From JAPLKB01 sp964532465 (GTDB taxonomy: Bacteria; Desulfobacterota; Syntrophorhabdia; Syntrophorhabdales; Syntrophorhabdaceae): a DNA stretch of 64,000 nt. Position 1 is the stretch's first letter, and each line of letters opens with the position of its first letter. The notes beneath the pieces are model-generated. The model was not told the DNA's origin, made no database searches, and worked only from the letters and a program-made list of their open reading frames with translations. Position numbers and translations under genes: made by a program. This document shows, piece after piece, positions 7,927-15,930 of the stretch. The stretch spans positions 1 to 64,000 of the forward strand of contig CAZHHX010000015.1 of assembly GCA_964532465.1 (NCBI GenBank), written 5' to 3'.

Positions 7927-8401
7927 TAAACTTTCTCTTCAGCTTTTTGTAGGATTCATATATGTGTTCGGAAATAACCCTTATTTCACCGACTACAGTC
8001 ATATAATTTGAATCGCCGAACCATCTCGGAACAACGTGGATATGAATATGTTCCTCAAGTCCCGCGCCTGCGGCGCGACCCACATTAATGCCCACATTTA
8101 ATCCGTCGACATTGAACTCTTCCTTGAAAATTGTCGTCATGATCTTTACAAGGGACATCATGTCAGCCAGTTCTTCATCGGTCAGCCCTTCCAGCAGTCC
8201 TGTATGCCTTACAGGAACCACCATAACATGCCCGTTCGAATAGGGAAATTTGTTCATAATCACAAAGGCGCTGCCTTTTCTCCCCACCACAAGATGTTCG
8301 TCATCATCTTTGACATCAACGCAGAGGAAGCATTTCTTTTCCCCCTTTACGGTAGTGCTGCTGATGTACTCAATTCTCCATGGCGCCCATATTCTATCCA
8401 T
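7910..8401 (-). CDS. HIT-family hydrolase/phosphorylase (Ap4A-type)
   Basis: The 163-residue protein carries the histidine triad as HIHIHVV (His118, His120, His122), whose central His forms the nucleotidyl intermediate. The N terminus MDRIWAPWRIEYI and the CFLC pair near residues 24-27 are typical of the bacterial Fhit/AP-4-A phosphorylase-like branch, and NVGINVGRAAGAG precedes the triad as expected. Members act on dinucleoside polyphosphates or adenylated substrates; the real substrate here is unknown. It follows the HNH gene by one base and overlaps the phosphorylase gene, so all three are likely one transcript concerned with nucleotides. Confidence 0.9.
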   Translation of the reverse strand: MDRIWAPWRIEYISSTTVKGEKKCFLCVDVKDDDEHLVVGRKGSAFVIMNKFPYSNGHVMVVPVRHTGLLEGLTDEELADMMSLVKIMTTIFKEEFNVDGLNVGINVGRAAGAGLEEHIHIHVVPRWFGDSNYMTVVGEIRVISEHIYESYKKLKRKFIEKTL

Positions 8402-8402
8402 T

Positions 8403-8918
8403 TTAGTCCCTCATAAAAATGTAATCTTTCCAGTGCTCAGGAAAAACCCGTACCCCTACATGGAGCATGAGCATGTAAAACCCGTTTGGCCTTGTCGGCC
8501 TTTTCATCGGATACATTTCGACTTCATCGGGAAGCTTATCTCCCTTTCTCAGATTGCAGCGTGTACAGGATGTAACGATATTCGACCACTCATTGACCCC
8601 GCCTCTTGATTTCGGGACAATGTGGTCGCAGGTAAGGCTCTTGGGATCGAACTTTTCCCCGCAATACTGGCAGGTATAGTCATCCCGCAAAAAAACATTC
8701 TTTCTTGAAAATTTAGCATTTACGTGGTTGGTATTACGGACAAACCTCAAAAGTCTGATTACGGCAGGCTGTTTTATGCTTATGGAAACACCTTTTATCT
8801 CTTTGTCATATTCACTTACAACCTCAACTTTCCCGAGGTAAAGAAGTACGACAGCCTTTTTCCAATCCAGCACGCTCAACGGTTCAAACGTTGTATTCAG
8901 AAGGAGAGTCCTGTCCAT
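8403..8918 (-). CDS. HNH endonuclease-family protein
   Basis: A 171-residue protein with a complete HNH/McrA-type site: structural zinc cysteines CQYC (83, 86) and CTRC (118, 121), the catalytic CDHIVP (Asp98-His99) and WSNIVTSC (Asn113). The N-terminal 75 residues (LLLNTTFEPLSVLDWKKA) are the conserved arm of a widespread chromosomal HNH group found beside housekeeping genes, whose cellular role is not settled; it is not an obvious intron or restriction enzyme. No adjacent methylase is present. It is the first gene of the HNH-HIT-phosphorylase group. Confidence 0.88.
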   Translation of the reverse strand: MDRTLLLNTTFEPLSVLDWKKAVVLLYLGKVEVVSEYDKEIKGVSISIKQPAVIRLLRFVRNTNHVNAKFSRKNVFLRDDYTCQYCGEKFDPKSLTCDHIVPKSRGGVNEWSNIVTSCTRCNLRKGDKLPDEVEMYPMKRPTRPNGFYMLMLHVGVRVFPEHWKDYIFMRD

Positions 8919-9133
8919 AAACCATTTGATAAGTAACGTTTTTATGTATACATGTCAAGGTTTTTCAGGCAGTTAGTTCCCGTCCGGAAAGGGTCCTTTT
9001 CGCGGTCTTTCTTGTGCGGCGTATGTGTTGTATACCTTAAGCGCAATCCCTTGATTTCCCCTCGGTCTCTGCCTCGTGGTGATTCATTGCCTTGCCGGAA
9101 CGAAAAAACCCTCCTTTCCGATTCGGGAACCAT

Positions 9134-9169
9134 ATAGTTTCTCACCATGAATTTCTGGATGGAAACTAT
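9134..9169. repeat. Hairpin in the spacer between HNH and metallopeptidase genes
   Basis: ATAGTTTC (9134-9141) pairs with GAAACTAT (9162-9169) around a 20-nt loop that itself contains CCA/TGG. No T-run follows. The rest of 8919-9207 holds only a short low-quality frame that I reject. Confidence 0.35.
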
Positions 9170-9207
9170 TTACAAATGAAAGAAAAAACTCGAAAGAATT
9201 CTTCTGA

Positions 9208-9909
9208 TTATAGCTTCAAAAGATGTCCGTGCTCTCTTAGCCAGTGCCTGTGCTTTTTGTAGTCAGGCATGGCAGCTTCTACTATGCCCCAGAACCTTCC
9301 CGAATGATTTTTCTCCTTTATATGCATGAGTTCGTGGATAATAACATAATCAATTACAGCTAAGGGCGACATAACAAGCCTCCAGGTAAAAGACAGCTTG
9401 TTATCCGGCGAACAGGAGCCATAGCGATGCAGCGCGCTTGTTATCCTTATGTCTTTCGGAGAGAGCCCGAGGTTTTTGCTGTAATAATTTACCCTGTCTG
9501 TAAGCAGCCTTTTTGCCTCATCTTTGTACCATTTTATAAAAAGATCTCTTGCCCGATCTGCCCTTGCTTCATCAAGAACGAATGTGCTCCAGGAAAGACT
9601 AAGGGAGGTTCTGCTGCCGTTTGTGTTCTGAAATTCAAGGGGATACCACTCGCCCAGATAGAGAAACTTCTCGCCGGGGATGAACGCTATGGGTTTTAAG
9701 GCATCTTTTTGGGAGTTATTGGCCCTCTCCATAAGCTTCTTTCTTACCCATTCGGTTTTGGAATTAAAGAAACTGTCTATCTCCTCCTGCGGTGTCCTGT
9801 AAGGCACCTGCATGATTATCCTCCCGTCCTGCATAATCCGCAGAGACAGAGTCCTTTTCCGTTTCTTGCTTCTGGATAAAATATAATTAATATCTTTTGC
9901 TGTATCCAA
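9208..9909 (-). CDS. YgjP-like zinc metallopeptidase (DUF45/SprT-like)
   Basis: The 233-residue protein ends in the DUF45/YgjP layout: DYVIIHELMHIKEKNH supplies the HExxH zinc site (His192, Glu193, His196) and the third histidine (His202), followed by a WLREHGHLL tail. The N-terminal half has the usual RTLSLRIMQDGRIIMQVP strand and the YLGE strand near residue 85. Related proteins lie beside restriction genes or stand alone, and the cellular substrate is unknown. It is soluble with no signal peptide. It lies 57 bases downstream of the beta-CASP gene on the same strand, so co-transcription is possible. Confidence 0.82.
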   Translation of the reverse strand: MDTAKDINYILSRSKKRKRTLSLRIMQDGRIIMQVPYRTPQEEIDSFFNSKTEWVRKKLMERANNSQKDALKPIAFIPGEKFLYLGEWYPLEFQNTNGSRTSLSLSWSTFVLDEARADRARDLFIKWYKDEAKRLLTDRVNYYSKNLGLSPKDIRITSALHRYGSCSPDNKLSFTWRLVMSPLAVIDYVIIHELMHIKEKNHSGRFWGIVEAAMPDYKKHRHWLREHGHLLKL

Positions 9910-9965
9910 CTTTTAAGCCGGCAGAGCTATATTAATGCAGAGCTATATTAATAAGGAAGACTTTT

Positions 9966-11348
9966 TTATATTTCAAGTTCTTCCCCTCTGTGTGGTACAT
10001 GTGTGTCAAGGCCCAGTTTCTTCAGAACAACACTTTCAAATTCAAGAGAAGCGTTTTCTTCACCGTGAACAATGAAAACCTTCGGCTTATTTGTAAAAGC
10101 GGCCAGCCATTCAAGAAGTTCTGTCTGGTCGGCATGGGCTGAAAACCCTCCGATGGTATACACCTTTGCCCGTATCGCCATCTCTTCGCCGAGTATATGA
10201 GTCCGCTTTCCCCCATCGACGATGTACCGTCCGAGTGTTCCTCTTACCTGAAAACCGGTGAAGATGATGCTGCACTCAGGTCTCCATATATTATGTTTAA
10301 AATGATGCCTTATTCGTCCGCCTTCGCACATCCCGCTGCCGGCAATAATGATTGCGCCGGACTTTATCTTGTTTATCTTCTGGGATTCTTCAAGGGCTGT
10401 TGTATAATGGAGAGTCATGGCGTCGCTCCCTTTAAACCAGAAGGAGTGTGCGGCATCTTCATCGAAGAGTTCCGCATGCGCGATATAGACCTTTGTTGCT
10501 TTATCGGCAAGGGGGCTGTCTATATAAACATTCAGATGCGGGAGTTTTTTCTCTTTTGTAAGCTTTTCGAGCAGAAATAGAATGTCCTGTGTTCTTCCCA
10601 CCGCAAAAGAAGGTATGAGGACGTTCCCGCCCCGCTTAAAAGTCTTTTTTATTGCTTCAGTAAATTCAACTACGCTTTCTTCCAGGCCTTTGTGAAATCT
10701 GTTGCCGTAGGTTGACTCAATGACAACATAATCCGCTTCCTCTATATGCTGCGGATCATTTATAATGGGGTTTCCGTTTTTTCCGATATCCCCCGAGAAT
10801 ACAATCTTTTTCTCCTTGCCGTCCGCCTGATACCATATTTCAAGGGAGCCGGAACCGAGGATATGTCCCGCGTCGACAAGCCTGCATTTAACCCCGCCGC
10901 CAAGATCATTCATGTTTCCATATTGCTCTTTCTTAATAAATGGTATTACATGCTCCACATCTTCTTTTGTATAAAGGGGCTCGAAGACCTCATCTTTCCC
11001 TGCCCTTAAGGACTTTTTTGTGAGCCATTCCGCATCTTTTTCCTGAATATGCGCGGAATCATAGAGCATGATTTCCAGAAGTTCTGCTGTTGCCGCTGTA
11101 GTCAATATTTCCCCGTTGAATCCGGCTGCCACAAGCTTCGGTATAAGTCCTGAATGGTCGAGATGGGCATGGGTGAGGAGAAGATAATCTATCTTGTCAG
11201 GCTCAAAGTCAAAGGCTGCCCTGTTCAGTTCATCCGAATTTTTCCCCTGATTCATACCGCAATCGACAAGCATCTGTAAACCATTTACGGAAAGATGAAA
11301 GCATGACCCCGTTACTTTACGTATTGCGCCCAGAAACCGTATTTTCAT
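9966..11348 (-). CDS. Metallo-beta-lactamase/beta-CASP RNase-like protein
   Basis: This 460-residue protein has the full beta-CASP order: THAHLDHSG (zinc ligands His60, His62, Asp64, His65), DAGHILGSG, VFSGDIG with the Asp ligand, SFAVGRTQD opening the inserted CASP domain, GSGMCEGGRIRHH, GFQVRGTLGR, and the C-terminal GGFSAHADQTELLEWL and VFIVHGEE motifs. It belongs to the CPSF/Ysh1-like exonuclease group of bacteria, thought to process RNA, with activity inferred from the family. It is cytoplasmic. It follows the radical SAM gene by ten bases and is probably co-transcribed with it. Confidence 0.9.
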   Translation of the reverse strand: MKIRFLGAIRKVTGSCFHLSVNGLQMLVDCGMNQGKNSDELNRAAFDFEPDKIDYLLLTHAHLDHSGLIPKLVAAGFNGEILTTAATAELLEIMLYDSAHIQEKDAEWLTKKSLRAGKDEVFEPLYTKEDVEHVIPFIKKEQYGNMNDLGGGVKCRLVDAGHILGSGSLEIWYQADGKEKKIVFSGDIGKNGNPIINDPQHIEEADYVVIESTYGNRFHKGLEESVVEFTEAIKKTFKRGGNVLIPSFAVGRTQDILFLLEKLTKEKKLPHLNVYIDSPLADKATKVYIAHAELFDEDAAHSFWFKGSDAMTLHYTTALEESQKINKIKSGAIIIAGSGMCEGGRIRHHFKHNIWRPECSIIFTGFQVRGTLGRYIVDGGKRTHILGEEMAIRAKVYTIGGFSAHADQTELLEWLAAFTNKPKVFIVHGEENASLEFESVVLKKLGLDTHVPHRGEELEI

Positions 11349-11358
11349 TTTATCTCCC

Positions 11359-12936
11359 TTAATGTTTTGTTTTTGATATCATTTCAGCCCGGCAAAAGTC
11401 CCTGAAATTGTTCACGCCGATAAAAAATTCACGCATCATAAGCACCCAGTAATATTGTCCTTTTTTGGTAAGGCGCAGAATATTACCGGACTTTTTTAAC
11501 CCGCCGACAAGTCTGAAGAAGAGGATTTCAGACCATAGATATCGGTAAGCATTTACTTTATTCCTTATGCTTAATTCTTTAGTATCAAGGCTCAAACCGA
11601 AAAGCTTCATCAGGAAATTGTAACATAACCTCTCTTTTATGGAAAACACTCTTTTTCCGGTAATCGGCAGCATGCCCCTGTTTACCTGTTCAATATAAGC
11701 CCTTATATCGAATGTGTTCGCATAGGCAACGCCGCCCAGATAGCCGATGGAACCGCTCCCGATACCTGCGTATTCTTCGTAGTGGACTACATACTCGTCT
11801 ATTATTGGGGCTCGCGTCGCCCCCTCCACCGGCAAAGCCGTCGGAGCCTCCCCTTCTCGCTCACTGTGTGAGCTATTTATCGCGCTGACATTTATGTTCG
11901 CCGGGGCTAACGTCGTTCTCTCTACGAACAAAGTCCGTGGAGCCTCCCCCTCCTTATTTTCCGTATTTACGAGGGATGTCCGCTCACTTATGTTTGCTGG
12001 GATGTCCGCTTGCGCTTGGACGTAAATGCCTTCTCGTCTTACGTCCGAAGGAGTGTAAGCGACTGCACGTCCTACGTCCCACGGGTGAATAGGAGCCTTT
12101 CCCTCTCGCTCACTGCTCATCCTCTCTTTCTTCGAAAAACACCATGCTGTACTGGCTTTATAATTGGCAGAGAGCATTTCTGTTATTTTAAAATATAGCT
12201 GATTTCCCTTCTCATAGTTTACAACGCCCAGCTTTTTGCTCATCACATCTTTTGTATAAGCGGAGACCATCAGGGGATAGTAGGTTATCTGGTCTACACT
12301 TAGTCCGATCAGCACGGACAGATCGTTTTCCAGTATTTCCATCGTCTGGGTGGGAAAATTGAATATCATGTCCACATTGAGCGTATCAAAGCTGCCCTGT
12401 GTATACTCTAATCTTTCGGCTATCTCCTCACCGCTCCCGTATTTATGATAGCGTTCCAATGCCTTCAGGATGCTGTTATTAAATGTTTGCACGCCTACAG
12501 AAAGCCTGTTTACGCCCATACCTTTTAAACGTTCTATATTATGGCCTGTAAGGTGGTTCGGGTTTGTCTCAACGGAAATTTCAGAAATATGATAATTTTC
12601 CTTTATTAAATGGATAGATTCTTCAAGTTCATCAATAAGGACAGTAGGGGTGCCTCCTCCGACATAAAGGGCCTGAAAATTATACCCCAGCTCCTTGTAC
12701 ATGAGAATCTCTTTACGTAAGGCTCGAAAATATTCCCGCGCAAGCCCTTCCTGGAAGACAACGCGGTTAAAGGAGCAATAAGGACAGAGTTCTTCACAGA
12801 AAGGTATATGCATGTAGAGCAGGGTCGGGGTATCTGCTGTCCGCGGTTGTATGTCCAGCGAAGTTGAAGGAGCAAACTGCAGATAATCGGCGTTCTTTTT
12901 CCGAGAGATGTGGGTAATGAAGTTTTCAATTATCAT
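11359..12936 (-). CDS. HemN-like radical SAM protein with a repeat-derived insert
   Basis: This 525-residue protein follows the coproporphyrinogen-dehydrogenase-like radical SAM pattern: YMHIPFCEELCPYCSFN provides the 4Fe-4S cysteines (47, 51, 54), with YVGGGTPT, SVETNP and RLSVGVQTFN after it, and a C-terminal EEYAGIGSGSIGYLGG block and winged-helix-like tail. True HemN activity is not assured, since many relatives have other roles such as haem chaperones. Residues about 272-377 are out of character: rich in Ser, Glu, Ala and Pro, with the near-repeats EGEAPRTLFVERTTLAPA and EGEAPTALPVEGATRAP, and they interrupt otherwise continuous family sequence. A perfect TTGACA (12975-12970, minus strand) lies just upstream. 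Confidence 0.8.
   Translation of the reverse strand: MIIENFITHISRKKNADYLQFAPSTSLDIQPRTADTPTLLYMHIPFCEELCPYCSFNRVVFQEGLAREYFRALRKEILMYKELGYNFQALYVGGGTPTVLIDELEESIHLIKENYHISEISVETNPNHLTGHNIERLKGMGVNRLSVGVQTFNNSILKALERYHKYGSGEEIAERLEYTQGSFDTLNVDMIFNFPTQTMEILENDLSVLIGLSVDQITYYPLMVSAYTKDVMSKKLGVVNYEKGNQLYFKITEMLSANYKASTAWCFSKKERMSSEREGKAPIHPWDVGRAVAYTPSDVRREGIYVQAQADIPANISERTSLVNTENKEGEAPRTLFVERTTLAPANINVSAINSSHSEREGEAPTALPVEGATRAPIIDEYVVHYEEYAGIGSGSIGYLGGVAYANTFDIRAYIEQVNRGMLPITGKRVFSIKERLCYNFLMKLFGLSLDTKELSIRNKVNAYRYLWSEILFFRLVGGLKKSGNILRLTKKGQYYWVLMMREFFIGVNNFRDFCRAEMISKTKH
11806..12123 (-). repeat. In-frame repeat-derived insertion inside the radical SAM gene
   Basis: About 318 bases, a multiple of three, of unusual sequence lie inside the gene. 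On the plus strand two near-copies of GGAGCCTCCCCTTCTCGCTCACTG are visible (about 11856-11879, and about 12090-12116 as GGAGCCTTTCCCTCTCGCTCACTG), with a third related block, GTGGAGCCTCCCCCTCC, near 11938. GC content and codon use differ from the rest of the gene. It resembles mobile palindromic or REP-like elements that can be tolerated inside coding sequence. Confidence 0.6.
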
Positions 12937-13074
12937 AAGAAGATAAGTTTATTGTACAACAACCGGTATTGTCAAAACATTAAGGAAAAAATCAACAGAA
13001 AGTGGGCATCCCAAGTTTCCCTGAAAAGTATAAAACCATGTTTTAAAGAATGTTTTACAAGGAAATACAGGATA

Positions 13075-13125
13075 AAACCATGTGTGGTATGGCTTGACAA
13101 AAACCATGCGTGGTATGGTTTGACA
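13075..13125. repeat. Two tandem 25-nt direct repeats
   Basis: AAACCATGTGTGGTATGGCTTGACA (13075-13099) in abridged form: the unit begins AAACCATG, continues with TGGTATGG and ends TTGACA; the second copy (13101-13125) differs at two positions. The period is 26 nt. Each unit contains the inverted pair CCAT/ATGG. No matching -10 follows either TTGACA at proper spacing. The copies could be binding sites in the divergent spacer between the radical SAM gene and the glycan locus. Confidence 0.5.
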
Positions 13126-13212
13126 AAAATCTTGTAATACAAGGCAGGAAGTGATATATAGCACAGACATGCTGGGGGTTTTTGAAGTAGAACAGTACAA
13201 TTGATGAAAATC

Positions 13213-13241
13213 TTGATTTTCAATCCCGGTTAGTTTAAATT
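13213..13241 (+). promoter_or_regulatory. Candidate promoter of the glycan locus
   Basis: TTGATT (13213-13218), a 17-nt spacer and TAAATT (13236-13241) match sigma70 hexamers at 4/6 each. A start near 13248 would place the ops-like element about 65 nt into the leader, the usual arrangement. A second possible -10, TATAAC (13295-13300), lies too close to the ops motif to fit well. Confidence 0.35.
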
Positions 13242-13310
13242 ATTTTTTATTTAATCATACCTTAATGGCAAATTTGTCTTTAATACTATTGTGTTATAAC
13301 AATATCCAAT

Positions 13311-13321
13311 GGCGGTAGCCT
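13311..13321 (+). promoter_or_regulatory. ops-like element (RfaH/NusG-paralogue recruitment)
   Basis: GGCGGTAGCCT matches the ops consensus GGCGGTAGYNT, the core of JUMPstart leaders before long polysaccharide operons. It lies about 100 bases before gmd on the same strand, the expected place. By family knowledge the paused polymerase exposes this element and recruits an RfaH-type elongation factor that suppresses premature termination. No such regulator gene is in the window. ACCTTTTTAGCC follows directly and may assist pausing. Confidence 0.6.
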
Positions 13322-13423
13322 ACCTTTTTAGCCTGAAAACTTTCCAATGCTGACTAAAGATATCAGGTTGAAACCATTAACGTTTTGCATATTTAATATG
13401 AAGCCATTGGCAATATTATTAAA

Positions 13424-14587
13424 ATGAAAAAAGCTCTTATCACCGGCATTACCGGTCAGGATGGATCATATCTGACGGAGTTTCTTCTTTCCAAGGGATA
13501 TGAAGTGCATGGTCTTATTCGTCGTGCAAGCACTTTTAATACCGGCAGAATTGACCATATATATACCGACTCCCATATCGCGGGGACAAAACTGTTTTTA
13601 CATTACGGCGATCTTTCGGATTCCGGTCAGCTTATCAATTTGATTTACAATATACAGCCCGACGAAGTATATCATGTAGGCGCGCAGAGCCATGTTAAAG
13701 TCAGTTTCGATATGCCTGAATATACAGGTCATATTACCGGGATTGGAACGACAAGACTGCTTGAGGCAATTCGTCGAAGCGGGATTAAGACGAAATTTTA
13801 TCAAGCCTCTTCTTCTGAATTATTCGGGGCATCACCGCCCCCGCAAAGTGAAAAGACTTTGTTCTATCCAAGGAGCCCATATGCAGCGGCAAAGCTTTAT
13901 GCTTACTGGATGACCATTAACTACAGGGAAGGTTACGGTATTTTTGCCTGCAACGGTATTCTTTTTAATCATGAATCCCCCCGCCGTGGTGAAACCTTTG
14001 TTACCCGCAAGGTTACCCGTGCGTTAGCAAATATTCTTGCCGGTAATCAGAAGAAACTTTATCTCGGCAACTTAAATGCAAAAAGGGACTGGGGTTTTGC
14101 TCCTGAGTATGTGGAAATGATGTGGCTTATGCTCCAGCAGGATAAACCGGATGATTATGTAGTAGGAACCGGAGAAAGTCACTCTATCCGTGAATTAGTA
14201 GAAAATGCTTTCAGCTATGCCGGTATTGAAATTGAATGGCAAGGCTCGGGCGCAGACGAACGGGGAATGGTAAAATCCATGATTAGCGATATATTGCCAA
14301 TGGCGAATCACGAGCTGCGAATCGGCGACGCAATAGTCGAGGTCGATCCTCGTTATTTTCGTCCTACAGAAGTTGATTTTTTACGGGCAGATATTACAAA
14401 GGCAAAAAACAAGCTGGGCTGGCAGCCGCGCATCACTTTTTCTGAACTTGTCAAAATCATGGTTGACTACGATCTGAAAATGGTCGGTATCGAGCCGCCG
14501 GGTTTAGGGATAGCTGTCTGCGGTGAAAAGTGCTTCAGCTATACTGATCATATATTTGCAACGAACGAAAGAATCAGGGAAAAATGA
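13424..14587 (+). CDS. gmd: GDP-mannose 4,6-dehydratase
   Basis: Gmd converts GDP-D-mannose into GDP-4-keto-6-deoxy-D-mannose, precursor of GDP-L-fucose, perosamine and colitose. The sequence opens with the NAD(P) motif ITGITGQDGSYL, continues with LIRRASTFNTGRI, and has the catalytic YxxxK as Tyr153/Lys157 in SPYAAAK; NHESPRRGETFVTRK and RDWGFAPEYV are Gmd signatures. At 387 residues it is slightly longer than usual, with the excess at the C terminus. It is the first gene after the ops-like leader and is followed by fcl. The ribosome binding site is weak, but no better start exists since the Rossmann motif begins at residue 5. Confidence 0.95.
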   Translation: MKKALITGITGQDGSYLTEFLLSKGYEVHGLIRRASTFNTGRIDHIYTDSHIAGTKLFLHYGDLSDSGQLINLIYNIQPDEVYHVGAQSHVKVSFDMPEYTGHITGIGTTRLLEAIRRSGIKTKFYQASSSELFGASPPPQSEKTLFYPRSPYAAAKLYAYWMTINYREGYGIFACNGILFNHESPRRGETFVTRKVTRALANILAGNQKKLYLGNLNAKRDWGFAPEYVEMMWLMLQQDKPDDYVVGTGESHSIRELVENAFSYAGIEIEWQGSGADERGMVKSMISDILPMANHELRIGDAIVEVDPRYFRPTEVDFLRADITKAKNKLGWQPRITFSELVKIMVDYDLKMVGIEPPGLGIAVCGEKCFSYTDHIFATNERIREK

Positions 14588-14689
14588 AATATTATGTCTC
14601 GCAGAGTTTTTGGTCCAAGTAAATATTCCCTTGCAGACTCTGCGTATTTGAACGAGCACAGGGAATGAGCGAAAAAAAATAATAAGACC

Positions 14690-15856
14690 TTGAATATAAT
14701 TAATTTGAAAAATAAGAAAATCACTGTCACCGGCGGCAAGGGTTTTCTCGGCAACCATCTTATCCGCAAACTTCAAACACATGGCTGTCGAAATGTCTCC
14801 ATTGCCGATCTTCCAGAATACAATCTTGTTAATTTTCCTGACATTCAACGTATGTACGACGATTTAAAACCGGACATAGTTATTCATCTTGCCGCTAAAG
14901 TAGGCGGTATAGGATTTAATCAGGAAAACCCCGCTTCTCTATTTTACGAAAACGCCATGATGGGTATTCAATTGATTCATGAAGGATACCTTAAAGGAAT
15001 TGAGAAGTTTGTAGCCCTTGGTACCATTTGTGCTTATCCAAAATTTGCATCTGTTCCTTTCAGGGAAGACGATATCTGGAACGGCTATCCCGAAGAAACA
15101 AATGCGCCCTATGGTCTTGCTAAAAAGATGATGCTTGTACAATCCCATGCATATCGTCAGCAATATGGCTTTAATTCAATATTTCTCTTGCCTGTCAATC
15201 TCTATGGGCCAGGAGACAATTTCAGCTTCAAATCATCTCATGTCATCCCGGCCCTTATACGCAAGTTTTATCTTGCCGATTTACTCGCGCAAGGAGATTA
15301 CGATTCCATTGTCAACGACTTCCTTCGCAATAACGATAACGAGGTAAAGATTGGAAATTTGAAATTAGTGATCGGTAAGGATTCTTCCTATGAAGATATC
15401 TTGAAAATTCTTGAGCATTATGGCATCTACCATTCACGAATCATGAATCACGCCCCGGAATACTTTACTGACGATTCTCAACTCAAAGCTCAAAGCTCAA
15501 AACTCAAAATTAACGACATAGTCGTTGAGATTTGGGGCACCGGCGAAGCCACCCGGGAGTTCTTTTATGTCGAAGATGCTGCTGAAGCAATAATCCTTGC
15601 AGCCGAACAATATGATAGAAGTGATCCGGTAAATATCGGAGCTGGTTTTGAAATTTCCATTAAAGAACTCACAGGTTTGATTATCGAGATTATCGGTTTT
15701 CAGGGAGACATTGCATGGAATACATCTAAACCCGATGGCCAACCCAGAAGGATGCTGTCTACCGAAAGAGCCGAGCAGGAATTCGGTTTTAAGGCTCAGA
15801 CTCAATTTAAACATGGTCTTAAAAAAACCATTGATTGGTATATTCCTCAACTTTAA
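14690..15856 (+). CDS. fcl: GDP-L-fucose synthase (long form)
   Basis: Fcl epimerises and reduces the Gmd product to GDP-L-fucose with NADPH. Motifs are VTGGKGFLGNHL, the AAKVGGIGFN and LGTICAYPK strands, and YGLAK (Tyr141, Lys145). At 388 residues it is about 70 longer than the enterobacterial enzyme. The extra part (residues about 196-275) includes a stretch, RKFYLADLLAQGDYDSI to the LEHYGI helix, that I recall from the longer Bacteroidetes-type enzymes. Within it, the part around SQLKAQSSKLK is encoded by heptameric CTCAAAG repeats and looks recently added. The start is a TTG at 14690 with a poor ribosome binding site; it may be a few codons later. Confidence 0.9.
   Translation: MNIINLKNKKITVTGGKGFLGNHLIRKLQTHGCRNVSIADLPEYNLVNFPDIQRMYDDLKPDIVIHLAAKVGGIGFNQENPASLFYENAMMGIQLIHEGYLKGIEKFVALGTICAYPKFASVPFREDDIWNGYPEETNAPYGLAKKMMLVQSHAYRQQYGFNSIFLLPVNLYGPGDNFSFKSSHVIPALIRKFYLADLLAQGDYDSIVNDFLRNNDNEVKIGNLKLVIGKDSSYEDILKILEHYGIYHSRIMNHAPEYFTDDSQLKAQSSKLKINDIVVEIWGTGEATREFFYVEDAAEAIILAAEQYDRSDPVNIGAGFEISIKELTGLIIEIIGFQGDIAWNTSKPDGQPRRMLSTERAEQEFGFKAQTQFKHGLKKTIDWYIPQL
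15477..15511 (+). repeat. CTCAAAG heptamer repeat inside fcl
   Basis: A truncated CTCAA unit is followed by CTCAAAG, CTCAAAG, CTCAAAA and CTCAAAA (15482-15509). It encodes the SQLKAQSSKLK part of the Fcl insert. Seven-base units change the reading frame when the copy number changes, so the tract is a possible source of frameshifts. Confidence 0.6.
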
Positions 15857-15930
15857 AAGTTGGACATAAAATATTGAACGATTATTTGGCCCAAGGTTTG
15901 ATTAATAAAACAGCTTAGGAGATTGAACAA

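Noticed and set aside
8942..9148. Short frames on both strands between the HNH and metallopeptidase genes
   Set aside because: Both strands are open over the same short stretch, composition is atypical and there is no translation signal.
10197..10580. 127-residue plus-strand frame
   Set aside because: It lies wholly inside the strongly supported beta-CASP gene on the other strand.
13094..13125. TTGACA hexamers at 13094 and 13120 as promoters of the glycan locus
   Set aside because: Neither has a -10 at 15-19 nt; they are part of the 26-nt repeats.
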